Shown here in pieces: positions 11,284 to 21,155 of a stretch of 64,000 nt of DNA. Each line of letters opens with the position of its first letter. Within the stretch, counting starts at the first letter, position 1. The notes beneath the pieces are model-generated. The model saw nothing but the letters and a program-made list of their open reading frames with translations. It did no database searches and had not been told where the DNA came from. Source of the DNA: Aaosphaeria pasadenensis (taxonomy: Eukaryota; Ascomycota; Dothideomycetes; Pleosporales); NCBI GenBank assembly GCA_022813625.1, contig JAKLMB010000002.1, positions 248,001 to 312,000 of the forward strand, given 5' to 3'. The translations under genes were made by a program, and so were the position numbers.

Positions 11284-13239
11284 CGCGTTATGGGTGAGCG
11301 GTGCAGGACAGTGAGTTAGTACGTCAGTGGGGGGAGGGTATCGTGAGTATTGGTGACTAAGGGGAAGTAGATGGACCGGGAGTGGAGAACAATAGGTAAT
11401 GCTCGAGTTTGAACCTGAGAAAAGCTGCAGGGCGACGACGATGCAGGTTGGATGGGCCGGTACTTCGGTAGGACGGGGGTAGTTGTTAACGTGTGTGTGG
11501 TCACTGTGGTATGACGCACTTTGTTGGATGCATCCCCGGGCATGTCAAAACTTCAACCCTGTTACCTTGGCCTGGCCTGGTCTGTCCTTTCAAGGGCCGG
11601 CCCACGCCAGCCAACCAGCCACGTCTGATTTTGCTTCTCGAATTTTTCGCATCCCCGTTCCAAGAGGGTCTGACTCTGTCCACCCTGAAGATCACTCTGT
11701 AAACGCTTTAATGCAATAGAATTAATGACCGATCGTAATTGGGCGGTGGGGGAGATGAACGTCATGTTTCGAGAAGGGATGTTGATTGTTTGCCCATTTA
11801 TTTCAGGCCATTCAATCCATTATTACGCAGACTATTGTCCAGGAGAAGGCATCAAGATGAGAAAAAGGCGAAACAAGCCATTCTGATTCCGTGTGATGAT
11901 TACCATGTAAAGCCACCGTTCTCATTATTGAAGGCAGTGATGTGGAACAAATGAGGCGAACCCTTCAGGCATGCCATCTTAGATGTAGGGAGACACAATA
12001 GTAAATTAAATGGTAACAAGTAACTTCAATAAAACCCAACGGTACACAAAGGTATGCATGCAGGCAATATGGTGTACCTACCAGGCAGTTGTTGAGTTGG
12101 CACGAATGCGCGCTCTATTGGCAGAGGAAGATTTTTTTTTGATACGAATCTCGAACAGGTCGACGCGATCGACAGGCAGGAGAGGTTTTCCTGTTGGGAA
12201 TCTTGGAATCAGGAATTTTCCTGTGAAACAGTCCGGAGGGCATGTGAGGAGGGCGGATCAGAGTCAGTAGTGGCAGTGGCAGTGATAGTCACCCCCGTGG
12301 GCCGTACCTAGTGGCAGTGTGGCAGTGTGACTCGGTGTACGAGTATTGTGTGAGTGGAGTGGTAGAGTTAGACATTTGGGATTCAGGGCAACAATCCGAC
12401 CGTATGCTACGGGTAACTAGTTACAGAGTCCAGACGTGGTCTCGAGTCTCGACCGACGTATATACGTACTCGTTGGTATTCGTAGGTAGGTAGAAAGGAC
12501 AAGAGGCAAGTAGGCCGGTAATTAACGAGTAGCATAGTGGTAGTGAGTCCGAGTCCATTAGTTACTGGGGATTTGGTGGTACCAGTGCATAACAAGTGAT
12601 GGGTTGTCCGTTGTCCTCGCCCTCGCCCTCGCCCTCGCAGGGTTTGGAAGGGTTTGTTAAGTCGGTAGTTTTCCGGTATGATTGGTCGAGTGACTCTCCT
12701 ATGCACCGTAACGGTAGCTCTCGGGCAGTCCCACCAGGACGCTATTTTGGGGTGTGAATGGCCGCTCACGTGACTTGCCAAGGTCGGCGCTTTTTCAAAC
12801 ACGGACAAGAAAGAATGGGGGCGCGTGTCCATCCACGTCCACGCACACCCTCGTATTGTACTTTTCCCGCATCATCCGCTCCCTCGCTGGCGTCCACTCG
12901 CTGTCATCCTTCGTCTTCTCTCTTCTTCTTCATCTTCTCCCTCTTGTCCAATTTACCAACTGTTCACTTACTCTTCTTCTTCACATCGTTTCACCCCATA
13001 CAAACACGTTTGATCAAACGCCTGTCGCGCTACACCAGCGCTACTCGACTCTCGTTCACATATCCCCTTTTATAATAGTTACCTAAACACCTTCTGTGAA
13101 ACAACCCCAGACAAAGCCCATATAATCGCCCATCCCGACTTTCGCTCGTATACAAGCCACTGCCGTATATCCACTTTCGTTTCCCAGTCCCTCTCCCTCT
13201 CCCTCCCTCTTCATCTCACACCCACACCACTCTACAATC
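11284..13239. promoter_or_regulatory. divergent intergenic region, 2 kb
   Basis: Upstream of the PQ-loop gene and the Mid2-like gene. The last 350 bp are pyrimidine-rich on the plus strand, a long CT-rich leader for the wall-protein gene. A short tandem repeat (period 6, CCCTCG) lies at about 12615-12638, and GTGGCA-type repeats at about 12268-12330. No gene was recognised. Confidence 0.5.
12615..12638 (+). repeat. short tandem repeat, period 6 (CCCTCG)
   Basis: About four copies of CCCTCG in tandem in non-coding DNA upstream of the Mid2-like gene. Simple-sequence repeat. Confidence 0.6.
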
Positions 13240-14079
13240 ATGCTTAGCACAATGCGCCAGGCGTGGCTGTTGTATGCGCTGCTTGCCCTCATCGGTCTCT
13301 CGTCCGCCTTGAACATCGACGGCATCGAGGCATACCTTCACCATGGCGTTGTCAAGCGTCAAGCCAGCACTGGATCTCCAGGACGCTCAACTTCATCAGA
13401 CGACACTCCCCAGAGCACACCAACACCATCTTCTGAACCCGAGTCGACACCTACACCTACACCTACCCCGACTCCATCAAACACACCATCTTCCACCCCC
13501 GAACCCTCACAGACTCCCGAGCCGTCGTCGAGCCAACAGCCCAGCAGCCGCCCGTCTGAGCAGAGCTCTGAACGCCCATCGTCGACAGAAGCGCCTAGCA
13601 GGAGCAGTGCCTCCATCACCACACCCGTCGTAAGGACATCCACACTTTTGGGAACCTCAGTTACTTCGTACTCGACTGTCTACACAACTATCGTCGATGG
13701 ACAAACTCGCGTCAGCACCGGGATTGCCCAGAGCACGGCGGTCTTCCCTACTGGTGAAGCCACCGTCACCGAATCACCACTTCCTCAGAGCGGCAACGGA
13801 AACGGTGGAGGCGGCGGTTTGACCGACTCCAACAAGAAGATCATCGGTGGTGTCGTTGGAGGTGTCGGAGGCGCGATCCTTCTTGGTGGTCTTGCTATTG
13901 TCTGGTGGCGTCTCCGCAACAAGAAGGCCCGCGTTGCCGAGGATGATGATGACTTCGTTGCCGGTACTGGCGCTGCTCTGGGCGACAAGACTCACAATAA
14001 CAACGGATCACCTTTCCAATCCAATCTCGAACAATACCACAACCCCGGTGGACGTCCAAACGCTGCAGCAAACTTCTAA
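13240..14079 (+). CDS. Mid2-like Ser/Thr-rich single-pass wall protein
   Basis: A 279-aa, single-exon, probable plasma-membrane protein of the cell-wall sensor type. Residues 1-24 form a signal peptide (WLLYALLALIGLSSA). A Lys-Arg site (VVKRQ, about residue 38) could be cut by a Kex2-type protease. Residues 40-180 are rich in Ser, Thr and Pro, including a TPTPTPTP run, and are expected to be O-mannosylated. A Gly-rich stretch leads into a transmembrane helix (about 205-228, GGVVGGVGGAILLGG..IVWW) followed by basic RLRNKKAR and an acidic EDDDDF cytosolic tail. No WSC cysteine domain is present, so Mid2-like fits better than Wsc. The topology is clear; sensing and signalling are inferred from family resemblance. 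Confidence 0.8.
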   Translation: MLSTMRQAWLLYALLALIGLSSALNIDGIEAYLHHGVVKRQASTGSPGRSTSSDDTPQSTPTPSSEPESTPTPTPTPTPSNTPSSTPEPSQTPEPSSSQQPSSRPSEQSSERPSSTEAPSRSSASITTPVVRTSTLLGTSVTSYSTVYTTIVDGQTRVSTGIAQSTAVFPTGEATVTESPLPQSGNGNGGGGGLTDSNKKIIGGVVGGVGGAILLGGLAIVWWRLRNKKARVAEDDDDFVAGTGAALGDKTHNNNGSPFQSNLEQYHNPGGRPNAAANF

Positions 14080-15095
14080 ACGATCCCAAATGGATACGTC
14101 TATAAGATTGTCTTTGTTAAGGGCAGCCTCACGAAATTAACGACCACTATGGGCCATCAGCGGGCTCATTCGGGGAGGGTTTCACGTATCAAGACTATTC
14201 TTCGTACGTATATATGTTTCACCAACGGGGTTAAATCCTCGCGAAGAACACCAACTTGATAAACGTGCGCGGCCTTGGGAGGAACTCATTTTGCATGAGC
14301 GTAGGTGTATACTCGTCCACTTAATTCTATACCACGCGTCGGCCTGGCCATTCTTGGACCACGACTCGATGCACCATTTCCTTATATCTTGTTTGGGTTA
14401 GATTGGCTATCCGCAAGTATTGGGTACATACTATGTAATCTCATGGCTCACCATGGTGACGCTCTTGGCCTGGGATCTTTCTTTTGAGAAATCATGGAAG
14501 ACCAGGTATCTTCTTTCCCGTCACTCATTTGATGGACCAATCTGGGACCTAACAGAATTGTACTATTTGCATACAAAAAGGCATCACCTTGTTACCTCTA
14601 ACAACGGAAAACATCTTAGTCTAGTGAAAGAAAATACTATTACATACCACACATTACATGACCGCCGGATCTCACTTTTGTTCCCTCTCGTTTGGTTTCC
14701 TCTATGCGCTGAACGGTTACAGGGAACGCGAAGATGACGATGGAGAGGGTTGGGGGCTAGGTCATATTTGAGGGGCGAGACAAGAGCTGTGTCAGGTTTC
14801 ATGACCGTCGCATCGCCATCCACCAACGCCAAAACAGGCCAGCCGGCCACCCTCACAACCGTCCTCGCATGAAAGCTCCAAGGAGGCATACTTGATGCGA
14901 CCGTTCCCATATATTTGCTGACCAGCAGGTCTCGCCTTTGCGCAATCCATTTTCCAAGGTCGACTTCGTCTTCGACAATTCAACCCCACAAAACCGCTCC
15001 GTCGACAACGACGATAAACAAACATCGATAACTCGAAAACCCAAATCCTGTCCCGCCAAAATCGCATCTTCGAAAATCCAATAAAGGCCTCCACA
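14080..15095. other. intergenic, 1 kb, no gene recognised
   Basis: 3' region of the Mid2-like gene and 5' region of the secreted-protein gene. The last 150 bp on the plus strand are C/A-rich leader sequence. Small open frames look random. Confidence 0.45.
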
Positions 15096-15722
15096 ATGCA
15101 CATCTTCCTCGCCCTCCCCCACCCTCTCCTAACCCTCCTCTTCCTGACCCTCCCCTCGTCCCACGCCGCCGCCTCGCCCCAACCCGCCCTCGTCTCAGAA
15201 GAATACGTCCACCTCATTCCTCGCAACACACTCTTCTTCCGCCAGCTCGCGAACCTCAACTCCTTCGGCGGCAACCTGGGCAGCGTGGCGCCGCTGCCCA
15301 TCACGAATTCGGGGGACACCGAGAGGCCGTTCGCCGTGGACGGCGACACCTTCCCGGACTTCAAGACCGCGGCGCAGCGGAGCTGCGACAAGCAGGCCAA
15401 CGAGTGCAGTCAGGCGGCGAACGAGGGCGACAACAAGCAGTTTGCAGTCTCCGACTGCGATAAGCAGAAAGGTATGTGGGATGCGCCGCTAATCTCTTCT
15501 GGTCCTCTTTCTTTACTTTTGGGAGCAGGAGGGAAGAATTGGTCCGATGGATCGAATGAGATGGAAAGAATGAAGAAGCATGAGAAACTAACAATTCAAA
15601 CAGAGGAGTGCAGAAACACGCTCGAGAATGCGACGGTGCAGGACTTCACCCAGGGCGTCGCGAGCGAGAACATCGGAAAGGATCCCGAGTTTGAAGACTT
15701 CGACTTGATTTGCGAGGTCTGA
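15096..15722 (+). CDS. small secreted cysteine-containing protein
   Basis: Two exons, 15096-15471 and 15604-15722, encode 164 aa. The 132-nt intron is in frame and would add 44 residues with no secretion-protein character, but its GTATGT donor and CAG acceptor support removal. A hydrophobic signal peptide covers about residues 1-25 (LLTLLFLTLPSSHA). The mature part has RPFAVDGDTFPDF, then SCDKQANECSQAAN, SDCDKQKEEC and a terminal LICEV: five cysteines. This resembles a small family common in ascomycetes with repeated C-D-x-Q-x-x-x-C units; I recall some members carrying a misleading ribosomal-protein label. Function is unknown. Effector or surface roles are guesses. Confidence 0.75.
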   Translation: MHIFLALPHPLLTLLFLTLPSSHAAASPQPALVSEEYVHLIPRNTLFFRQLANLNSFGGNLGSVAPLPITNSGDTERPFAVDGDTFPDFKTAAQRSCDKQANECSQAANEGDNKQFAVSDCDKQKGMWDAPLISSGPLSLLLGAGGKNWSDGSNEMERMKKHEKLTIQTEECRNTLENATVQDFTQGVASENIGKDPEFEDFDLICEV

Positions 15723-16547
15723 TTTCTCTGTTTTGTTGTCGAACGTTTAGGCAGGATGGAAATGAGGTGCCGTGCTGTTGATTCTTGCGATGGATGGAAT
15801 GAATGAATGGATTGGAGCTATTGAATGGATGGTATTGTTGAACATCGGAGCACCTTGAGGAGGATGTAATTCTGGCCGACTTCATATTAAACATATACCC
15901 TAGGGCAGGACCTGATCTCAAAAATACTTCATATTAATAAATTCAATCACTCAAAATCAGAGACGCATTGTCTGCATGCTGTCAATTGTGATGTTGGTAA
16001 TTATTGCCATTGTCGTTTTCATTGCCCAGATACCTAGGTACGTAGGCAGTTCACTTGAAGCCTCATGGCTGGTGAGTATTTAGTTTTGAGCCCAAGCATT
16101 CGAGAGAATGATAAAGCAACACCAATGTGAACCACCACCTCAATGATTACATTGGAAAAGATTCAAGGGAAGACCGCGTGTATAGATCACGTGAGGTCGT
16201 TCAGGACCTCGAAATGCGCGGCGCGACGTCGACCAACTCCAACGACACCTGTAACCGGTTGGTGCAAACATTGGAAAACTATCCAGATTGAGAGACAGAA
16301 AAGCATAATCAATTTTCTAAAAGCAAGAACCCCATCAAATAAGGCTTTACCGATTGTACAAATACACGATCAATCAATTGAACGATCGGACGGACGCAAC
16401 TATACAACTATCGCTGCGCCCGCCGTACACCAAGAATGATATCCATGCGCCGACATTCTTGAGATTCGGATTTTCTTTTTGGGACGAGCCATTGAAAATT
16501 CAAGAGCTTGGAAGAACTAGAAACAAGGAGACGACGAAGACGCAACC
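15723..16547. other. intergenic, 0.8 kb
   Basis: No gene recognised. A perfect TACCTAGGTA palindrome lies at 16031-16040. The right part is the 5' region of the resolvase gene. Confidence 0.45.
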
Positions 16548-18053
16548 ATGCCACCAAGGAAGATCCCCTTGACATCACCACCTCCGGTAACGATAGCTAC
16601 GCTCCGCACCCTGTTAACGCACATCGGCGCCGCGACAAGCGGGACGAAACCTGTGCTTCTATCTCGACTGTCCAAGGTGCTCCGTGGTGCGCCGTCTTCA
16701 TTCAATGCCTCCACATGTTCTTCGTCCTCTTCTTCTCCCTCTTCCAAAGGTACGGACGGTAAGAGTAATGCTAGAAGCGATGGCGTTTTGAGAGGCAAGA
16801 GTGAGAAAACAGTGCGAGTGCTTAGCATAGACATGGGAATCAGGAACCTTGCGTTTTGCGTTGCAGACGTAAAGTTTCCGGGGCGTGGGACAATAGCTTC
16901 TTCGCCGTCTACCAGCGGAAGCAGCGACAAAGGAGAGGAAAGAGGACTCGACAGCGCGGAGATGCACATCCAAGCTTGGAGGAAACTAGACGTAGCCCGC
17001 GAGATTGGCAAGACCACGAATGTAGGAGACCTGGTAGCGATCAAGGACGCATCAGAAGATATAGGCATAGAGGAAGAGGAGGAGGGAGACATCGCAGCAG
17101 CATACACCCCCTCCACCATGGCGCGCACGGCGTATACTCTCCTCAGCCAAACTCTCCTCCCCTACAACCCAGACGTCATCCTCATAGAAAGACAGCGATG
17201 GCGCTCCGGTGGTGGAGCAGCGATCCAGCAGTGGACTGTGAGAGTCAACACGCTCGAAGGCATGCTGTGGGCGATCCTCACAGCTCTGCGTGAGGAATCT
17301 CGGGTATCGAGAGCGTCGACGACACATAAGGCCGACAAGAGTAGCAGTCCATCGCACGACGACTTAGAGTCAGAACGGCCGCCACAGCAGAATCGAAACT
17401 ACGAGATCCACGCCATCGATCCAAAACGCGTCGCCCACTTCTGGCTTGATTCCCCTCCCCCATCTCACTCTTCATCCCCCGCATCCTCAGATACCACAGA
17501 CCCCCCAAGCACAAGAGCAAGCGGGACAACATCTCGTAAAAAAGCCGAAAAGAAAGCAAAGATAGCTCGTCTCCAACAATTCTTCTTCCACTCCACCTCC
17601 ACGGACCATTCTCAAACCCAATCCCCGACAACGACGACACAACCGCTAGGCCTCGGCCTCCCGTCTACGAACCTGACATTCACATTCTCGCCCTCGGCCC
17701 ACGAGACGAAAGAAGCGCTCCGACCAAACGTTACACCTACTTCAAAGAGAAAGGGGAAGAAGAAGAAGGCAGAAGAGGGCGTGGACGAGAAGGCGGACGG
17801 AGAGGAGGCAACGACGAAGGCGAAGTTGAATAAGCTGGACGATGTCACGGATTGTTTTCTCCAGGCTGCGGCGTGGGTTTGTTGGGAGGGAAACACGGCG
17901 GGTGTGAGAAGAGGGGTCGAGGGGGGAGAGATCGAGTGGTTGGGGCGTGTTTTGGACGGAGGTGGTAGTAGTGATGGGAAGGTAGAGGTAGTTGCTGCGA
18001 AGGTGAAGAAAGGGCGAGGGAGGAAGAAAGTAAAGGAAGAGACAGATGAGTGA
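16548..18053 (+). CDS. cce1: mitochondrial Holliday-junction resolvase (Cce1/Ydc2 family)
   Basis: Single-exon, 501 aa. The family resolves four-way junctions in mitochondrial DNA. A SAP-type helix-turn-helix covers residues 14-48 (TIATLRTLLTHIGAATSGTK). The RNase-H-like core starts with VLSIDMGIRNLAFC (Asp95), continues with DVILIERQRWRSG (Glu214), and ends with KLDDVTDCFLQAAAW (Asp431/432/435), giving the expected acidic quartet. IDPKRVAHFW at about 290 matches another conserved block. Low-complexity inserts rich in Ser/Thr/Pro and Lys separate these blocks (about 50-85, 255-285, 305-425), making it much longer than yeast Cce1 (about 350 aa). No targeting peptide is obvious beyond a basic N-terminus. 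Family call is strong. Confidence 0.88.
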   Translation: MPPRKIPLTSPPPVTIATLRTLLTHIGAATSGTKPVLLSRLSKVLRGAPSSFNASTCSSSSSSPSSKGTDGKSNARSDGVLRGKSEKTVRVLSIDMGIRNLAFCVADVKFPGRGTIASSPSTSGSSDKGEERGLDSAEMHIQAWRKLDVAREIGKTTNVGDLVAIKDASEDIGIEEEEEGDIAAAYTPSTMARTAYTLLSQTLLPYNPDVILIERQRWRSGGGAAIQQWTVRVNTLEGMLWAILTALREESRVSRASTTHKADKSSSPSHDDLESERPPQQNRNYEIHAIDPKRVAHFWLDSPPPSHSSSPASSDTTDPPSTRASGTTSRKKAEKKAKIARLQQFFFHSTSTDHSQTQSPTTTTQPLGLGLPSTNLTFTFSPSAHETKEALRPNVTPTSKRKGKKKKAEEGVDEKADGEEATTKAKLNKLDDVTDCFLQAAAWVCWEGNTAGVRRGVEGGEIEWLGRVLDGGGSSDGKVEVVAAKVKKGRGRKKVKEETDE

Positions 18054-18398
18054 TGGGGCGGAGATCAAGCAGGCGGACGGTGATGATACCCATAGTCATA
18101 CTTTTATAGTTCGATCACCATGTAATGACATATTATAACAATGTGACAGATTGCAATGGCATGTTTAGTTGTGAGTGACACACTATGCTACATTAACCAT
18201 TCCTTCCTGTATTAAGTAGAATTCAGTACTACTTCTTTCTTTTTACCGAGTCAAAAGAGGAGCCAAGGACGCCAGCGCTATGCAATTCAATTCAATTCCA
18301 GGATTTGATGCCATTCCTTCCAGACCCCCTTATGGTATGCGCGAAAAAATTGGTTGTTGCCTTTCGGCTGTTGTCCATTCGACACAGCATAGGGGTAT
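18054..18398. other. convergent 3' intergenic region
   Basis: 345 bp between the resolvase stop and the Swc4 stop. AT-richer than the flanking genes. No feature recognised. Confidence 0.45.
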
Positions 18399-20388
18399 CT
18401 ACTTCCTGAGCCTCTTGTTATTACTCTTACTGCTCGATTGGGAGAGCACGCTGGCGCTCCTCTTGTGGCCTGCAGACACAGCTCTGGTGCTTGTGCTTCC
18501 TCTCCTCTCGCTCTGTGCAGCAGATGTGTCGGCGTCCTCACCCTCTGCATCCTCATCGTCGTCGTCCTCTTCGCCTTCAGCATCAACGTCTGCGTCACCA
18601 TCACCCTCCCCGCCGTCATTGTCTCCATCGTCTCCATCATCCTCTCCGTCACCATCGACATCGGGTGTATCCTGGGAATCCGCAACTTCGGACTTGGCAG
18701 GCGTGTAATTTGCGCTCGAATCGTTGACGTTTGAAGCATCTCCAGCCCCGGCTTGGCTCTCGCTCGCCCGGCGGGTTTTCATGGCCTCCAGAACTCGGCA
18801 TTCGCCTTCTTCCTTCTCCCTGACCTTGCGCACATCGAGCAGCTTTCCGACCTTTCCTATAAGGGCCTCGAAAACGTCGCCCACTTTGCTTGTGGGGATG
18901 GGGATGATCTCGGGTATGCTGAGTTGAGCGAGCGCGGCTGCAATCTTTTGTGTCTGGACATTCGACTTCGCCTGCCTCATCTTCAGAAGCTTGTCTGAGC
19001 CAAAGGATACACCTGAAGTGAGTCGATCGTGCGTGGACACGTTGAAGCGGATCTCCTGCTGAGGTGCCAACTGGCGGATGGGCGTTTGAGGCGGCGGTTG
19101 CGCCACGCTCTGTCGGCGGTTTGCCGCTGCCATTTGTTGCTGCTGGGCAGATCCCGGGGTCGCGACCATTTCGTTCGCAGAGAGACTGAGTCGGCCGGCG
19201 GGACCGTTACCAGGTGCTCGCTTCTTGCTCTTGTCTTGCTGAAACAATTGATTAAATAGAGTAGCAAGTTGTTGAGAGGACGGGAAGGCTGTAAGACCCG
19301 GCTCGACGGGTTTCTGCGGCGCAGGTGCTTCAAGTCGAGCGCGCAGCTCATCGCGTTCCGCATCAAGACGATTTGCGGCCATGTTGATGCGTTGAAGTTC
19401 TGTAAGAAGAAACTCCTCCTCCTTGACTTCGTCCATGTTGCGATTCATCAATGCTGCAGCGAGTGTTTTGCGATTGCGTTCGAGGTCAGGGTTAAACTTG
19501 GTGAGAAGGTCGTACTGGGCAAATTGCTCCGCGTCCATCTGCACTTCTGGTATACGAAGTTTCATGATCTTTGCAGCAATATCATAATACCGAGCTTTGA
19601 GGTCCTCGACGGTGCGTGCCTTCGCAGGAGCAAAAGGAAGCGTTGCAAGAGCTGTGGAGTCTCCGTTGGCATCGTCCTGTGGGGGTTGCGGCCGCTCTGC
19701 CTGGAAATCGTACCGATCCCATATCACGGCCCATCGAAACGCATAGTCTTTGATCTTCTGAAATAGATAGTCTGTCTCTTCCCTTCCCCAATCGTTGCTC
19801 CGTAGATGTGCATCATACTCTTCGTCTGTGAATTGCGGAACCTCCACCTCGATATTGTACTTCATGAAGTCACCATTCGACTCGATGTATGGCTCCGAGC
19901 TCTCACTATCCTCCATCACTGTATCTTCGCCACTTGTAACCGGTGGTGCCGTGGTGGGTTTCCGCCGCCAATGTCGAAGGACGAGGCCGTCGGATCGTGC
20001 TTGGTTTGTAAACGGTTGCTGAACCCTATGCGCATGGTCAATCAGACAGGTGGCTCGAATTGTTCTTCGCATTGCAATTTACCATTTCTTTGCTGGTCCC
20101 GTGCTCTGCCTCTTCGCCCTATACGTCTTTTTCTCTTCGTAGATCGCAACTGGAGGTGGTCGTTCGCCATAAAGCGCTGCAACCTCGCGTGCAACTCCCT
20201 CTGTGTGGTGAGAGAAAGAGTTGTTAGCGACTGAAACTTTATAGGTAAATAAATGGTGGGAAGTCGCAAAACTTACGTGGTCTTCGTACACCAGTTGCTG
20301 GCTTGGGACGCGACTTTTGAGCGGCCTTGGGAGCATCACCACCCATAGGCAAGCCGAGCATGTCACGCACATCGCGACCGGATGCCAT
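18399..20388 (-). CDS. swc4: SWR1/NuA4 complex subunit Swc4 (DMAP1 homologue)
   Basis: Nuclear subunit shared by the SWR1 H2A.Z-exchange and NuA4 acetyltransferase complexes. Exons 20388-20277, 20200-20083 and 20025-18399 encode 618 aa. The start (MASGRDVRDMLGLP) and the joined sequence GVAREVAALYGERPPPVAI then QPFTNQARSDGLVLRHW are strong Swc4/DMAP1 signatures. The SANT-like domain follows (EYDAHLRSNDWGREETDYLF, about 170-240), then a helical region (MKLRIPEVQ; NRKTLAAALMNRN). The C-terminal third is disordered, with an acidic tract (about 535-590: DGDGEDDGDDGDN, EGEEDDDDEDAEGED) and a basic end (KSNNKRLRK). Single-copy housekeeping gene. Confidence 0.93.
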
Positions 20389-21155
20389 CGCGACAATTCT
20401 CAAGTGCAATTCAGAGATGGATGGTGATCGTAAAGGGTGAAAGTCGATAAAATTGTTGGGGGGTAGTTGCAGTCTGCGATTTACCAAAGTTGCGCGACCT
20501 GTTGCGGAACTCCAAAGCACCTCCGAGTCACGTGACAATTTGGGGTTAGTCCATGGGTGAGCCTCTTGGGAATGTCAAAGTTTGGGTCCCAGATTTTGTG
20601 TCATTGTAATCAAGACCAATAGTTCAGCAATGATGAAGACCACATGAAGAAGAACAGTTATATGCAATTATTTTTCGTCTCTGTATTTTTCGAGCTATCC
20701 CTAGATCTAGCCCCAAGAGAATAAGATACGGCGTCCCTGAACCCAGGCAGGACATGGAGGAAACACATCTGCAGAAAGAATACCTCCACATGTTTGCTTT
20801 GCCTTCGTGCATCGGGAAAAGAAAGAAACGGCTTCGGCTTTGCTAACCCCAAAAGATCCCAACGCCTCTTTACGCCAGACTAAAGATCCCAGATCTAGTG
20901 TTGGCACATATTGACCAGGCCACCAGAGCTAGAAGAGAAGAAGAAGAGAAAGGGGCATCCAGGGAGGCTCTCGACCATTACCTAACATACCGACTAAAAG
21001 GAGATTTTCGATCCCATCTATGAATCATTACAAACTACCAATACAGAGAAACATGGTAACCGAGGCTATGATGAAAGCGAATCGCTCCAGGACGGACTCC
21101 AAAATGCAACATAGTAGAAAATGAGATGCGCGCGGTTGAAACTGCGAGACAGGAT
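20389..21155. other. intergenic, Swc4 promoter and CK1 3' region
   Basis: 767 bp. The Swc4 upstream part is at the left and the 3' UTR of the kinase gene at the right. Small open frames near 20624-20907 show no domain. Confidence 0.45.

Noticed and set aside
15472..15603. Reading the 132-nt in-frame segment of the secreted protein as coding
   Set aside because: It has a GTATGT donor and CAG acceptor, and its removal joins the two cysteine-bearing parts smoothly (DKQK-EECR).
18280..18734. Plus-strand open frames with long Ser/Pro/His runs
   Set aside because: Antisense of the acidic tract of Swc4; the low complexity is an echo of Asp/Glu codons.
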